NCBI RefSeq assembly: GCF_016772415.1
Contig: NZ_JAGSGD010000001.1
Span: 1,699,501 to 1,763,500 of the forward strand
Direction of reading: 5' to 3'
Source of the DNA: Phenylobacterium glaciei
Lineage (GTDB): Bacteria > Pseudomonadota > Alphaproteobacteria > Caulobacterales > Caulobacteraceae
DNA length: 64,000 nucleotides
The translations under genes were made by a program, and so were the position numbers. Below the pieces are notes generated by a model. That model made no database searches and was not told the origin of the DNA. It saw only the letters and a list, made by a program, of their open reading frames with translations. The stretch's first letter is position 1; the number at the start of each line of letters is the position of its first letter. Below, piece after piece: positions 18,023 to 25,951 of this stretch.

Positions 18023-19759
18023 ATGACCCGCAAGCCCGATGGAACCTGGGACAAGTCGAACCTTCCCAGCCGCCACGTGACCGAGGGCCCGGCGCGGGCC
18101 CCGCACCGGTCGTACTATTACGCCATGGGCCTGGGCAGTCGCGAGATCGCCCAGCCCTTCGTCGGTGTGGCCTCCTGCTGGAACGAGGCCGCGCCCTGCA
18201 ACACCGCCCTGATGCGCCAGGCGCATGCGGTGTCGGAAGGCGTGAAGGCGGCCGGCGCGACGCCGCGGGAGTTCTGCACCATCACCGTCACCGACGGCAT
18301 CGCCATGGGTCACGAGGGGATGCGCTCGTCCCTGGTCAGCCGCGACGTCATCGCCGACTCCGTGGAGCTGACCATGCGCGGTCACGGCTATGACGCCCTG
18401 GTGGGCATCGCCGGCTGCGACAAGTCCCTGCCGGGGATGATGATGGCGATGCTGCGGCTGAACGTGCCCAGCGTCTTCCTCTATGGCGGGTCCATCCTGC
18501 CCGGCTCGTGGCAGGGCCGCGACGTCACGGTGGTGGACGTCTTCGAAGGCGTCGGCATGCACTCGGCCGGCAAGATGAGCCTGGAGGACCTGTGCTCCCT
18601 GGAGCAGCACGCCTGTCCGTCTGACGGCGCCTGCGGCGGCCAGTTCACCGCCAACACCATGGCCTGCGTGTCCGAAGCCATCGGCCTGGCCCTGCCGCTC
18701 TCGGCCTCGCTACCCGCGCCCTATCTGAGCCGCGACGCCTATGCGGTGGCCTCGGGCGAGACGGTGGTCCGCCTGATCGCCGAGCAGCTGCGCCCGCGCG
18801 ACATCGTCACCCGCAAGTCCTTCGAGAATGCGGCGGCCGTGGTGGCCGCCACCGGGGGCTCCACCAATGGCGGCCTGCACCTGCCGGCCATGGCCCACGA
18901 GTGCGGCATCGAGTTCACCCTGCGCGACTTCGCCGAGATCGCTCAGCGCACCCCGCACATCGCCGACCTGAAGCCCGGCGGCCGCTTCGTGGCCAAGGAC
19001 ATGGGGGAGGCCGGCGGCATGCCCATGCTGCTGAAGACCCTGCTGGAGGGCGGCTTCATCCACGGCGACTGCATGACCATCACCGGCAAGACCATCGCCG
19101 AGAACGTCAAGGACGTGAAATGGCGCGACGACCAGGTGGTGATCCGCAAGGTCAGTGAGCCGCTCTCCCCCACCGGCGGCGTGGTGGGCCTGTGGGGCTC
19201 GCTCGCCCCCGACGGCTCAATCGTCAAGGTGGCGGGCATGACCAGCCACCGCAGCCATCGTGGGCCCGCCCGTTGCTTCGACGGCGAGGACGCGTGCTTC
19301 GCCGCCGTTGAGGCCGGCGACTACCTGGACGGCGACGTCCTGGTGATCCGCTATGAGGGCGCGCGCGGCGGCCCCGGCATGCGCGAGATGCTGTCCACCA
19401 CCGCGGCGCTCTCGGGTCAGGGCCGGGGCGACAAGGTGGCCCTGATCACCGACGGCCGCTTCTCCGGTGGCACGCGCGGGCTTTGCGTGGGCCACATCGG
19501 GCCTGAGGCCCAGCTGGGCGGGCCCATCGCCCTGATCCAGGACGGCGACATCATCAACATCGACGCCGACGCCGGCATTCTCGACCTGGAGGTCGATCCC
19601 ATCGAGCTGGAGAACCGCCGCCGTCACTGGGAACCGAAGGTCACCAACTACAACTCCGGCGCCCTGTGGAAGTACGCCCAGATCGTCGGCCCCGCCCACA
19701 AGGGCGCGGTGACCCATCCCGGCGCGGCGGGGGAAACCCACGTCTACGCGGATCTCTGA
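18023..19759 (+). CDS. ilvD: Dihydroxy-acid dehydratase
   Basis: Iron-sulfur enzyme of branched-chain amino acid synthesis that dehydrates 2,3-dihydroxy-isovalerate and -methylvalerate. The 578-residue length is close to IlvD. Cluster ligands appear as Cys in [15 protein letters not shown] (about residue 60), [16 protein letters not shown] (about residue 130) and [14 protein letters not shown] (about residue 205). Catalytic-region motifs include GRFSGGTRG and [16 protein letters not shown] about seven bases upstream supports the ATG at 18023. Sugar-acid dehydratases of the same family (Edd, XylD, AraC-type) cannot be fully excluded, but the sequence looks like the IlvD branch. Confidence 0.9.
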   Translation: MTRKPDGTWDKSNLPSRHVTEGPARAPHRSYYYAMGLGSREIAQPFVGVASCWNEAAPCNTALMRQAHAVSEGVKAAGATPREFCTITVTDGIAMGHEGMRSSLVSRDVIADSVELTMRGHGYDALVGIAGCDKSLPGMMMAMLRLNVPSVFLYGGSILPGSWQGRDVTVVDVFEGVGMHSAGKMSLEDLCSLEQHACPSDGACGGQFTANTMACVSEAIGLALPLSASLPAPYLSRDAYAVASGETVVRLIAEQLRPRDIVTRKSFENAAAVVAATGGSTNGGLHLPAMAHECGIEFTLRDFAEIAQRTPHIADLKPGGRFVAKDMGEAGGMPMLLKTLLEGGFIHGDCMTITGKTIAENVKDVKWRDDQVVIRKVSEPLSPTGGVVGLWGSLAPDGSIVKVAGMTSHRSHRGPARCFDGEDACFAAVEAGDYLDGDVLVIRYEGARGGPGMREMLSTTAALSGQGRGDKVALITDGRFSGGTRGLCVGHIGPEAQLGGPIALIQDGDIINIDADAGILDLEVDPIELENRRRHWEPKVTNYNSGALWKYAQIVGPAHKGAVTHPGAAGETHVYADL

Positions 19760-19785
19760 GGCTGGTGGGCGGTCGCGTGACTTAG

Positions 19786-19940
19786 ATCCTCCCCCAGCGC
19801 CTTGGCGCGATGTGGGGGAGGTGGCGCGGACCGCAGGTCCGTGCCGGAGGGGGATCAACGTAGTTGACCTTCATCTCAGCAACACGAGAGTCAAAGTCCC
19901 CCTCAGGCGCTTCGCGCCAGCTCCCCCAGAAGGGGAGCAT
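19786..19940. repeat. Intergenic fold-back repeat (family E, copy 1)
   Basis: The gap between ilvD and the racemase contains TCCTCCCCC ... GGGGGAGG followed by a second inverted set, TCCCCCTC ... GGCGCTTCGCGCC ... CTCCCCCAGAAGGGGAG. The parts pair into several G/C-rich hairpins. It resembles copy 2 at 21611-21796. No gene is visible here. Dispersed palindromes like this are common in related genomes. Confidence 0.6.
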
Positions 19941-19969
19941 CTTGGAGCTGTGACCCTGGAGAGATCGCG

Positions 19970-20653
19970 ATGAAGACGCTGGGCTTGCTGGGCGGGATGA
20001 GCGCCGAGAGCACGACGCTCTACTATGCGGAGCTCAACCGCCTGGTCCGCGAGCGGCTGGGCGGACTTCACTCGGCGCAACTACTGCTGTGGTCGGTGGA
20101 TTTCGCCGGCATCGCTGCGCTGCAAGCGGCCGGCGACTGGGACCAGGCGGGCGCGGTGCTGGCCGACGCGGCCAAGCAGCTGGAGGGCGCGGGCGCGCAG
20201 GCCATCCTGATCTGCGCCAACACCATGCATCTGGTGGCTGACCAGGTGCAGGCGGCGGTGAGCGTGCCGGTCATCCACATCGCCGACGCCACGGCGAACG
20301 CTGTGAAGGCGGCGGGCTGTTCGCGGCCGCTGCTGCTGGCGACGAAGTTCACGATGGAGAAGGACTTCTATCGCGGGCGGCTGGCGGCTCAGGGCGTTGA
20401 GGCGGTGGTCCCGGAGCAGGCCGACCGCGACCGGCTGCACGCCATCATCTATGACGAGCTTTGCCAGGGGGTGATCTCGGCGGCCTCGAAGGCGGAGGTC
20501 CTGGCCATGATCGCCAAGGCGGGCGACGCTGACTGCGTGATCTTCGGCTGCACGGAGATCGGGCTGCTGCTGGCGCCGGGGGACGTGACGGCGCCGGTGG
20601 TGGATACCGCGCTGGTGCATGCGCGCGCGGGCGTGGATTTCGCGCTGGGGTGA
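19970..20653 (+). CDS. Aspartate/glutamate racemase family protein
   Basis: 227 residues of the cofactor-independent Asp/Glu/hydantoin racemase fold (RacX/YgeA type). The two catalytic cysteines lie in ILICANTMH (about residue 82) and IFGCTEIGLLL (about residue 190); the N-terminus KTLGLLGGMSAESTTLYY is the usual substrate loop. It interconverts L- and D-forms of an amino acid; substrate specificity is not readable. It lies after a fold-back repeat and before a toxin-antitoxin pair, and a decayed copy of its own 3' end lies beyond that pair (21537-21608), so the locus has been rearranged. Confidence 0.9.
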   Translation: MKTLGLLGGMSAESTTLYYAELNRLVRERLGGLHSAQLLLWSVDFAGIAALQAAGDWDQAGAVLADAAKQLEGAGAQAILICANTMHLVADQVQAAVSVPVIHIADATANAVKAAGCSRPLLLATKFTMEKDFYRGRLAAQGVEAVVPEQADRDRLHAIIYDELCQGVISAASKAEVLAMIAKAGDADCVIFGCTEIGLLLAPGDVTAPVVDTALVHARAGVDFALG

Positions 20654-20693
20654 ACCTCACACGGCTAAGCGCGGTAGTGGTGCGATAGCGTAC

Positions 20694-20722
20694 TTGAAAA
20701 GTATAGCCCTTAGGGCTACATT
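20694..20722 (+). promoter_or_regulatory. Toxin-antitoxin promoter with overlapping operator
   Basis: TTGAAA at 20694-20699 and TACATT at 20717-20722 are separated by exactly 17 bases, a good sigma-70-type promoter. Inside the spacer lies TAGCCCT-T-AGGGCTA (20704-20718), a perfect 7-base inverted repeat around one base. Binding of the XRE antitoxin or of the complex there would block RNA polymerase, the usual autoregulation of such pairs. Boxes and palindrome are seen directly; binding is inferred. Confidence 0.7.
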
Positions 20723-20742
20723 TAGCAGGGCGTCATGATCCG

Positions 20743-21135
20743 ATGAGCGTCTACAAGACCAAGGAATTTTCGAGGTTCGCCCGCAAGGCGGATTTGGGAA
20801 GCGCGGGGTTGCTCGAAGCAGCCAAGGCCGTGGCGTCCGGTCGATGGGACGCCGATCTCGGCGGCGGCGTCTTCAAGCAGCGGATCGCCCGCGAAGGCGG
20901 CGGCAAGTCCGGCGGCTTTCGGACGATCATACTGTTCAAGGTCGGCGGACACATCTTCTTCGTCCACGGCTTCGCCAAGAACGAGAAGGCCAACGTCACG
21001 GCCAAGGAGCTCAAGGCGCTGAAGATGTTGGCCGCCACCTTCCTCGGCTTCGACGCCGCGGCCTTGGACGTGGCGAGCGCCGCCGGTGAGATTGCAGAGG
21101 TTACGAGCGATGGCCAAGACGGCAGGCAAGACTGA
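20743..21135 (+). CDS. RelE/HigB-like toxin of a type II toxin-antitoxin pair
   Basis: 130 residues, with the compact RelE-type core in the first 90: a basic N-terminus MSVYKTKEFSRFARKADL, then VFKQRIAREGGGKSGGFRTIILF, then FFVHGFAKNEKANVTAKELKALKM. These match the toxin family of COG4737/HigB-like mRNA interferases, which cleave or block mRNA on the ribosome. The start ATG 20743 has only a weak ribosome site (GCAGGG, 11 bases upstream). The gene precedes its antitoxin and overlaps it by 26 bases, the order seen in higBA-like modules. The Ala-rich 35-residue tail is unlike the core and coincides with the antitoxin overlap. Confidence 0.82.
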   Translation: MSVYKTKEFSRFARKADLGSAGLLEAAKAVASGRWDADLGGGVFKQRIAREGGGKSGGFRTIILFKVGGHIFFVHGFAKNEKANVTAKELKALKMLAATFLGFDAAALDVASAAGEIAEVTSDGQDGRQD

Positions 21136-21436
21136 GAGTGGCATTCTCGGCACGGTCCACAAGACCGCCGCCGGCCTGCACAGCGCCGGCGTCATCGACA
21201 AGGCGACCATGCGCGAGTTCGACGCCCTGTGCCTGACGCCGGTGACGCCCATGGCGCCCGACGAGATAAAGGCGCTGCGGGAGCGCGAGCAGGTCTCCCA
21301 GCCGGTGTTCGCGAGCTATCTCAACGTCCGCAAGGATGCGGTCAGCAAGTGGGAACGCGGCGAGAAGCGGCCGGACGGACCGTCGCTGAAGCTGCTGAGC
21401 TTGGTGAAGGCCAAGGGGCTGCGGTCGATCGCCTGA
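21110..21436 (+). CDS. XRE-family antitoxin (HigA-like)
   Basis: 108 residues from the ATG at 21110, inside the toxin gene's 3' end. The C-terminal half holds a helix-turn-helix of the XRE/Cro type: MAPDEIKALREREQVSQPVF then ASYLNVRKDAVSKWERGEKRP, followed by LKLLSLVKAKGL. The N-terminal half probably wraps the toxin. Such proteins neutralise the toxin and repress the operon, here probably through the palindrome at 20704-20718. An earlier in-frame start at 21086 is possible but would lengthen the overlap. Confidence 0.85.
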   Translation: MAKTAGKTESGILGTVHKTAAGLHSAGVIDKATMREFDALCLTPVTPMAPDEIKALREREQVSQPVFASYLNVRKDAVSKWERGEKRPDGPSLKLLSLVKAKGLRSIA

Positions 21437-21536
21437 GCTCCTGTGTTCCAAGCTGCTGAAGGCCTGAATGTCCGCGCAGTGTCTGGTGTACGATCCGACT
21501 TGAAAGCTGCAGAGAGCCAGCGATCTGGGATCCAAA

Positions 21537-21608
21537 GGGGACCTCGCTGCGCCGCTGGTGGACACCGCACCAGTGCACGCGCAGGCGGGCGTGAAGTTCG
21601 CGCTGAGC
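21537..21608 (+). pseudogene. Remnant of a second Asp/Glu racemase 3' end
   Basis: Reading from 21537 the DNA encodes GDLAAPLVDTAPVHAQAGV then KFALSN, closely matching the racemase C-terminus at 20579-20652 (GDVTAPVVDTALVHARAGV then DFALG). By eye about 48 of 60 bases agree between 20591-20650 and 21549-21608, with many synonymous differences. No start or upstream part of a racemase is present, so it is a fragment. The bases between the antitoxin stop (21437) and 21536 show no recognisable feature. Confidence 0.7.
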
Positions 21609-21610
21609 AA

Positions 21611-21796
21611 TTCCTCCCCTAGCGCGCAGCGCGGGTCGGGGGAGGTGGCGCGCGCAGCTATGCGCGTGACGGAGGGGGCTAGGGCCTGGCCAATTCATCC
21701 CGTTCGATAGAAGGCGCGGTGAGGCCTTAGCCCCTTCCGTCTCGGCGCGAGCGCCGATCCACCTCCCCCGATACGGCCTTCGGCCTGGGGGAGGAA
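21611..21796. repeat. Large intergenic inverted repeat (family E, copy 2)
   Basis: Left arm TTCCTCCCC ... GGGGGAGGTGGCGCG ... GACGGAGGGGGCTAGGGCC is mirrored by GGCCTTAGCCCCTTCCGTC ... CCACCTCCCCCG ... GGGGGAGGAA. The arms pair imperfectly over about 80 bases around a loop near 21690. Nested smaller hairpins occur (GGCCTTCGGCC). It lies between the racemase remnant and nnrU. No coding potential is seen. Confidence 0.65.
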
Positions 21797-21802
21797 TGGC
21801 CG

Positions 21803-22495
21803 TTAAGGCAGGGCCGCCACCCCGAACAGGTAGGGGTGCCCGAAGGCGAGGGCCGCGTAGATGACGAGGGCCACGGCGATGCGCCACCAGCCGATTTCGC
21901 CGATCTTCAGGGACTGGCGACCCGACAGGATGGCGGCGAAGGGGATGTTGGAGGTCTGGGTGGCGAAGGCGTGCCACTTGGGGCCTAGCGCCCGCTTGCG
22001 TTTGGCGTCGATGCTGGCGGTTCCGAACAGGGCCAGGGCCAGCATGGCGCCGAACAGCACGATGCCGGCGCGGTCGCCGTTGACGATCAGGTGACCGGCC
22101 GCCCAGAGCGCCACGCCCCACAGGAAGGGGTGGCGGGTGATGCGCAGCATGCCCTTGACCACGTCGGGCCGGTCCAGGGCGCCCTCCTGCTTGACGCTGG
22201 TGGGGTTGGGGGTGGTCAGGCCCACGACGATGAAGATCACCGCGATCAGCATCAGGCCGAGCTGGACGTGGCGGGTGGCCGGCGTGATGTCCCAGTAGGA
22301 CGCGTTCCAGGGAGCATTGCGGGCGGCGGCATAGCCGAAGCCCAGCCAGGCAAGGCCGGCGACGGAGGCCAGGGAGAACAGACCCATATAGGGGCCGTCG
22401 CCGATCTTGGCCGCGATGGCGTCGCGGACCCGGGTGCCGGAGACCAGTAGGTGCAGCAGGACGAAGAACGTGGCGGCGGCGATCAGGCTGGCCAT
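21803..22495 (-). CDS. NnrU family integral membrane protein
   Basis: 230 residues with about six hydrophobic segments, starting at ATG 22495 with GGGAGG six bases upstream. The motifs LGLMLIAVIFIVVGLTTPNP, RITRHPFLWGVALWAAGHL and GPKWHAFATQTSNIPF are characteristic of NnrU proteins, which are related to the isoprenylcysteine-methyltransferase-like membrane fold. NnrU was named from denitrification clusters, but no nitrite or nitric oxide reductase genes are here, so its role is open. Flanked by repeats on both sides. Confidence 0.85.
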   Translation of the reverse strand: MASLIAAATFFVLLHLLVSGTRVRDAIAAKIGDGPYMGLFSLASVAGLAWLGFGYAAARNAPWNASYWDITPATRHVQLGLMLIAVIFIVVGLTTPNPTSVKQEGALDRPDVVKGMLRITRHPFLWGVALWAAGHLIVNGDRAGIVLFGAMLALALFGTASIDAKRKRALGPKWHAFATQTSNIPFAAILSGRQSLKIGEIGWWRIAVALVIYAALAFGHPYLFGVAALP

Positions 22496-22584
22496 GGAAA
22501 CCTCCCTCAAGGTTGAGGCGAGGGTGAGGCTATAAATTTACAGTGTCAAGTTTCGGCGGCGACCCGGTGGGTAGGAAGATGAAC

Positions 22585-22709
22585 TTCCTTCTCCCCTTGC
22601 GGGGTCGAGAGCGGCAGTTCGCCAAATCGTTGGCGAACGGCATAGCCGGGCTTGAGTAGCCCGGCTCGCTCTCGACGGTGGCCGGTCGGTGACCGGTCGG
22701 ATGAGGGGG
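22585..22709. repeat. Intergenic repeat (family D variant) with nested hairpins
   Basis: Begins CCTTCTCCCCTTGCGGGG and ends GGATGAGGGGG, the outer marks of the family D element, with extra inserted palindromes: GTCGAGAGCG ... CGCTCTCGAC, TTCGCCAA ... TTGGCGAA, AGCCGGGCTTGAGTAGCCCGGCT and CCGGTCGGTGACCGG. The 449-base gap 22496-22944 holds this element, a family B element and a family D core, and no gene. Confidence 0.55.
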
Positions 22710-22722
22710 CGCGCTGACCATA

Positions 22723-22856
22723 TCCGCTCATCCCGGCGAAGGCCGGGACCCAGGTGAAACCCGCTCCGATCTCATGCGAGTCCGAACGGCGAACGGGGGG
22801 GCATCTCGTACCGCTCAGGGTGAATCTGGGTCCCGGCCTTCGCCGGGATGAGCGGA
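22723..22856. repeat. Fold-back repeat (family B, copy 1), 134 bp
   Basis: The first 31 bases (22723-22753, starting TCCGCTCATCCCGGCGAAGG) are the perfect reverse complement of the last 31 (22826-22856). Each arm contains its own small palindrome CCCGGCGAAGGCCGGG. A shorter relative lies at 30515-30622. No gene is visible inside. Confidence 0.8.
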
Positions 22857-22878
22857 GTTTGTCTTGAAAGGTCAACGC

Positions 22879-22935
22879 GACCCCTCATCCGACCCTGCTC
22901 CGCAGGGCCACCTTCTCCCGCAAGGGGAGAAGGAA
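22879..22935. repeat. Family D core repeat, 57 bp, copy 1
   Basis: Starts GACCCCTCATCCGACCC and ends CGCAAGGGGAGAAGGAA. It is identical over all 57 bases to 61566-61622. It carries two hairpins (CCCTGCTCCGCAGGG and CTTCTCCCGCAAGGGGAGAAG). It lies just beyond the stop of the following minus-strand gene. Confidence 0.8.
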
Positions 22936-22944
22936 ACGGGTTGG

Positions 22945-23649
22945 CTACCGTTCGTCGTCGGGCTCGAAGCCGTCGAAGTCGTCGTCTTCCCAGGGCGGGG
23001 GGTCGGAGCCGGCGCGGGGCGCGGGCGGGGGGAGGGGGAGTTCGGCCTGGGGCGGCGGCGGCGGCGGCGGCGGGGCCAGCGGCGCGGTGACGGCGGTGGC
23101 GGCGGCCGCGGCGGGGGTCATGGCCCTGGGGCGGCGCAGGATGGCCTCGGCGCGGGCCAGCCAGCGGTTGGCCTCCAGCACGGCGGCGCCGGGAGAGGCG
23201 GCGACGCGGCGGTTCTCGTCGCCGGTCAGCCAGAGGTCGAGCTCGAAGTCGGGGTGCTGGGGGTCGTCGAAGATCAGCCGCAGGGTGACGCGGGCCGCAT
23301 GGCTGACCCGCTGGTCCAGGGCGCGGCGGGGCTCGTCGCGGTGGGCGCGGGCCACCACCTGGTCGTCGATGATCAGCTCGGCGCCCATCAGCTCGTCGAT
23401 GCGGTAGACCAGGCACCAGGCCCCGGCGTCCCAGGCGACGGCGGCCAGGCCGGTGGCGAAGTTGACCCCGACGCCCCGGCCCCGGCCACGCGCCACCAGC
23501 ACCGCTTCCGGCTCGCCTTTCAGCACGCGCTTGAGGGCGCGCTGGATGCGCCGGTCCTCATCGAAGAACCAGATGGCGAAGGAGCCCGCGAAGGTCACCG
23601 CGGTCCCGGCCAGGGCCAACATCAACAGAAGCCGGACGACGTCGTTCAT
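22945..23649 (-). CDS. Membrane-anchored protein of unknown function
   Basis: 234 residues. One N-terminal transmembrane helix (residues about 5-28, LLLMLALAGTAVTFAGSFAI) is followed by a soluble region: a basic stretch, an alpha/beta part containing GVNFATGLAAVAWDAGAWCLVYRI and VTLRLIFDDPQHPDFELDLWL, then a Pro-rich linker (nine consecutive Pro) and an acidic tail EDDDFDGFEPDDER. I do not recognise a named family. The frame is clearly coding. The predicted topology places the soluble part in the cytoplasm or periplasm; sequence alone does not decide. Confidence 0.55.
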   Translation of the reverse strand: MNDVVRLLLMLALAGTAVTFAGSFAIWFFDEDRRIQRALKRVLKGEPEAVLVARGRGRGVGVNFATGLAAVAWDAGAWCLVYRIDELMGAELIIDDQVVARAHRDEPRRALDQRVSHAARVTLRLIFDDPQHPDFELDLWLTGDENRRVAASPGAAVLEANRWLARAEAILRRPRAMTPAAAAATAVTAPLAPPPPPPPPQAELPLPPPAPRAGSDPPPWEDDDFDGFEPDDER

Positions 23650-23692
23650 GCCCGAACGCTAGCGGTGTTCGGGCCGGGCGAAAAGCGAACGA

Positions 23693-24502
23693 TCAGCGCG
23701 CGTAGTTGATGGAATAGGTCGCTTCCAGCATGTTGTTTTCACGCATGAATTCGGCGATGGATTCATAGGTGGCGGTGCGGATCGGCCCCTGCTGGTCGTC
23801 GGTGCGCAGGCGCTGGTCGGCGATGGGGCCGAAGAGGCGCAGCACGCCATTGGCCTTCACCAGGGTCGGCCTGTAGTGGGCCTTGAGGTCGGCGGTGATC
23901 TGGTCGGGGTTGCTGGTCTGCCAGATGGCCGCGGCGATGACGTTGAGCATGAAGTTGTTGCAGTTCTGGTAGGTCCGCTTCCACGGATTGGCCACCAGGG
24001 AATAGTGCCGGTTGTGGACCGCCTGATAGGTGGGGCTGTCGATCACCGCGATGATCCGGCGCTGCATCTCCGGCGAGGGGATGATGACGGCCATGTCGTC
24101 GACGGTGGAGCCGCGGGTGAAGTCGAAGGGATAGTCCTGGACCAGCCGGCTCTCGATCTTGGGCCAGGCTTTTCCGTCGCCGGCATAGAGGTTGTAGACG
24201 GCGTAGCCCTGCTGGGTCTGGCCATCGGCGGTCTTGATGTTGCGGTACACCCAGAAGGCGCCGTGGGTGTAGCTGATCCCCTCCGGCAGCTGGCTGCGCG
24301 GCCGGCCGGTGCGGAACACCATGGCCAGCTTGGCGCCGCGGCCGGCGAGGTCGCGCTCCACCTGCTTTGAGAAGGCCGCGGCCTCCGGCGCCGTGAAGTG
24401 GGGCGCCACCGCGTTGGCCGAAGAATCCTGGGCGGCGGCGGGCAGGGCCGCGGTGGCGCTCAGGGCGGCGAGGCTGGCGGCGATCAGGGCGCGGCGGTTC
24501 AT
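23693..24502 (-). CDS. Secreted DUF2145-type protein
   Basis: 269 residues with a signal peptide (MNRRALIAASLAALSATAA, cleavage after AAAQ near residue 25). The mature part contains RGAKLAMVFRTGRPRSQLP, YTHGAFWVYR, VYNLYAGDG and PYQ/NCNNFMLNVIAAAIW-like segments that recall DUF2145, a periplasmic family with an NlpC/P60-like arrangement (the Cys in YQNCNNFMLN with a preceding His in YTHGAFW). Enzymatic activity is inferred at most. It overlaps the upstream gene by four bases (ATGA, 24499-24502), so the two are cotranslated. Confidence 0.62.
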   Translation of the reverse strand: MNRRALIAASLAALSATAALPAAAQDSSANAVAPHFTAPEAAAFSKQVERDLAGRGAKLAMVFRTGRPRSQLPEGISYTHGAFWVYRNIKTADGQTQQGYAVYNLYAGDGKAWPKIESRLVQDYPFDFTRGSTVDDMAVIIPSPEMQRRIIAVIDSPTYQAVHNRHYSLVANPWKRTYQNCNNFMLNVIAAAIWQTSNPDQITADLKAHYRPTLVKANGVLRLFGPIADQRLRTDDQQGPIRTATYESIAEFMRENNMLEATYSINYAR

Positions 24503-24879
24503 TTCTTGGCCGGGGCAGGGGTGTCGTAGGGCACGGCGGGGGCCGGATCGGGGGAGACCACGACCTTGTCGTCCACCACCAGCCTGCCGGAGTCCGTCGC
24601 GGCCTCCGAGACCGCGCCGCCGACGCCGACCGAGGCCGCGCCGCTGGCCATCACCGCCGAGCCTGCGACCATGGAGCCGGTGGCTGCGACGCTGGCCGGC
24701 ACGGCCGACACCCCCACGGCGGTCTTCACGCCCGAAGAGGCCAACAGACCCACGGCCTGCGAGGTCGCCGCCGAGGCGCCCGAGGCGTCGGTGGCGCTGT
24801 CCTGGGCGAAGGCCGGGGCGGCGATCAGGGCCAGGGCGAAGGTGGCGGGGAGAAGCGGACGCATAACGAGGTCTTTCAT
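24499..24879 (-). CDS. Small secreted Ala/Ser/Val-rich protein
   Basis: 126 residues, or 121 if the ATG at 24864 is used. A signal peptide is clear (LLPATFALALIAAPAFAQ). The mature part is low in complexity, with many Ala, Ser, Val and Gly and several short hydrophobic repeats, ending in a Pro-rich tail DPAPAVPYDTPAPAKK. No family is recognised. Translational overlap with the DUF2145 gene suggests that the two act together in the envelope. Confidence 0.6.
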   Translation of the reverse strand: MKDLVMRPLLPATFALALIAAPAFAQDSATDASGASAATSQAVGLLASSGVKTAVGVSAVPASVAATGSMVAGSAVMASGAASVGVGGAVSEAATDSGRLVVDDKVVVSPDPAPAVPYDTPAPAKK

Positions 24880-24961
24880 GTTGCGAGCGGCGTCTTAACC
24901 ACGCCGCCTCGATCTCGCCAGTTAAGCTTTCGCAAGCTGAACCGTTGCTGACAGGGCGGCG

Positions 24962-25948
24962 CTATTTCGCCGGTGGGGCTTCGAACATCTGTGGCGGATA
25001 GGCGGCCAGGCCGGGGAAGGCGGTAAGCCAATCCTTGCCGCGGGCCTCTTCGACCAGGGCGGCGCACAGCGCCGGCGCAGCCGTCGCGTAGTCGGTGACG
25101 GGGCGGTAGCCGAGGGCGGCGGCGGCGCTCATGTCGGCCACCAGGGGCGCCTCGACGCTCCAGGGGGTGCGGCCCTTCCAGCCCTTGGGCGGGCCGGGAA
25201 AGGGGGCGAGGGCGGCGCTCGAGCCCATGGCGGTGAGGATGTCCCGCCCGATCTCAGCCACCGTCGGGGCCTCAGGGTCGGCGGCGTTGAGGACGTGGAC
25301 GCCGGGCTGCTCCAGGGCGAGGCGGGTCAGTTCTGCGAGGTTGGCGGTCGCCGTGGTGTGGAACTGGCTCTGGCCGTCAAAGGCCAGGGGGATGGTCTGC
25401 GCGCCCCGCAGGATCTGGGCCAGGAACCACCATTCGCGGGGCGCGCGGCTGCCGGGGCCGTGGACGGCGAAGGGCCGCAGGATCTTGAGCGGCACGCGGG
25501 CGCCGGCCAGCAGGGCGTCCTCCATGGCCACCTTGTTGGTGGAATAGTCGGCTTCGCCGGGGGCGATGCGGCGCTGATCCTCGCGCAGGGGGATCGGGTA
25601 GCGGGCGCCGTCGCCCAGCGTGCGGCCTTCGTCGTCCACATAGACGCTTCCGGTGGAGATCACCGCCAGGGCGCCGAGGCGGTCCTGCAGGGCCAGCCAC
25701 TGGCGGGCGTGGGCGGCGCTGTAGGCGACGGTGTCGATGACGGCGTCGAAGGGGGTGGAGAGCGCGTCGGTTAGGGCGGTGTCGTCCGCGCGGTCGAGGG
25801 CTGTGACCGTGACGCGGCCCTGGAGGACAGCGGGCAGTTCGCCGTGGCGCTGGCCGACGGTGACGTCCCAGCCGGCGTCCAGGAGATTGAGCGCTGTCGC
25901 CCGGCCGATCTGGCCCGAGCCTCCGAGGATGAAGGCGCGGCGGCTCAT
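24962..25948 (-). CDS. NAD-dependent epimerase/dehydratase family protein (extended SDR)
   Basis: 328 residues with a Rossmann start AFILGGSGQIGRATALNLL (GxxGxxG at residues about 9-15) and the active-site pair Tyr-Lys in YSTNKVAMED near residue 140, preceded by STGSVYVDD. These mark an extended short-chain dehydrogenase acting on a nucleotide sugar or similar compound, or an atypical SDR that only binds cofactor. The substrate is unknown. The ATG at 25948 is three bases from the xth stop, so it is probably cotranscribed with xth. Confidence 0.82.
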   Translation of the reverse strand: MSRRAFILGGSGQIGRATALNLLDAGWDVTVGQRHGELPAVLQGRVTVTALDRADDTALTDALSTPFDAVIDTVAYSAAHARQWLALQDRLGALAVISTGSVYVDDEGRTLGDGARYPIPLREDQRRIAPGEADYSTNKVAMEDALLAGARVPLKILRPFAVHGPGSRAPREWWFLAQILRGAQTIPLAFDGQSQFHTTATANLAELTRLALEQPGVHVLNAADPEAPTVAEIGRDILTAMGSSAALAPFPGPPKGWKGRTPWSVEAPLVADMSAAAALGYRPVTDYATAAPALCAALVEEARGKDWLTAFPGLAAYPPQMFEAPPAK

Positions 25949-25951
25949 CGG

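Noticed and set aside
19786..21796. Insertion sequence or prophage around the TA pair
   Set aside because: No transposase, integrase or phage gene and no clear target-site duplication are present.
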